Part shown: positions 51,557 through 51,676 of the stretch, one piece after another
Position numbering within the stretch: the stretch's first letter is position 1
Layout: every line of letters starts with the position of its first letter
Source: CAZVFX01 sp964626565
Lineage (GTDB): Bacteria > Myxococcota_A > UBA9042 > CAIXZC01
Assembly (NCBI GenBank): GCA_964626565.1
Contig: CAZVFX010000045.1
Coordinates: 1 to 51,676, forward strand
DNA: 51,676 nt
Direction: 5' to 3'
Position numbers and translations under genes: made by a program
Notes under the pieces: generated by a model
What the model was told of the DNA's origin: nothing
Seen by the model: the letters and a program-made list of their open reading frames with translations, nothing else
Database searches by the model: none

Positions 51557-51676
51557 GGTCGAAAGCCGAGGTGGGGCATAGTCCCTTGTACTGCTTCGCT
51601 CCAGGGGGTTTGAGCCCCCGGAGCTTCGCAGCACGCCTTCGGAGCCGGTGAAACTGGCTCCTTCGGCGCTCCGTGC
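51557..51676 (+). repeat. Structured repeat element, copy B, cut by the window end
   Basis: The same layout as copy A. Its second hairpin is strong: GGGGG/CCCCC around TTTGAG (51604-51619). The last 55 bases (51622-51676) are identical to 50929-50983. The element continues or ends at the edge of the window. The stretch 51459-51556 upstream of the nuclease gene holds no other feature I can see. Confidence 0.72.

Overview
The window looks like a scaffold from an uncultured, GC-rich, diderm bacterium of the Myxococcota / former Deltaproteobacteria type. Evidence: many lipoproteins with acidic Asp/Val/Pro linkers, proteins built from cysteine-rich, MopE-like metal-binding and thrombospondin type 3 repeats, a myxobacterial-type disulfide repeat, an AgmX/TonB-like C-terminal domain, GspC-like PDZ repeats and a Hanks-type Ser/Thr kinase. 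Two runs of N (10 at 12970-12979, 100 at 34368-34467) mark assembly gaps, so it is probably a draft or metagenome-assembled genome. Most promoters I can read are ordinary TTGACA/TATAAT types, and starts have good Shine-Dalgarno sites.

Layout. 1-7740: cell-surface proteins: the cut-off start of a lipoprotein at the left edge (- strand), a giant repeat lipoprotein with two beta-helix regions, and an agarase-like glycoside hydrolase lipoprotein. 7790-14751: a small unknown gene, a class IV (branched-chain) aminotransferase, a one-TM protein, phosphatidylserine synthase, a CPBP membrane protease and an exported TldD-like protease next to a poor-quality gap. 14783-20841: PpiD-like chaperone, DUF362 ferredoxin and a triple-PDZ lipoprotein on the - strand, then a secreted unknown protein on the + strand. 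20851-27423: a - strand operon running from a MopE-like repeat lipoprotein to a family 2 glycosyltransferase, a secreted unknown protein and an amidase. 27522-33152: a + strand operon of a TPR lipoprotein, MoxR ATPase, DUF58 protein and TgpA-like transglutaminase. 33244-40162: Ser/Thr kinase, GAF protein, an unusual DNA ligase and a radical SAM/B12 protein, followed by a candidate small structured RNA (40223-40300). 40362-50509: NIF3-like protein, L,D-transpeptidase, AgmX-domain lipoprotein, spermidine-synthase-like membrane protein, a PIN/RHH toxin-antitoxin pair and an archaemetzincin-like lipoprotein. 50531-51676: a tRNA-Val/tRNA-Asp operon and a GIY-YIG nuclease gene among three copies of a structured repeat.

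The points most worth a second look are: (1) the ~115-nt repeat family at 50869-51676, whose stems are kept while their sequence changes, packed around a GIY-YIG nuclease gene; (2) a promoter-to-terminator unit at 40188-40300 that would make a three-way-junction RNA; (3) a NAD-dependent DNA ligase with about 190 extra residues inside its zinc finger; and (4) a 29-50 bp dispersed intergenic repeat that also appears as the 57-bp coding tandem repeat inside the Ser/Thr kinase gene, where the assembly broke.
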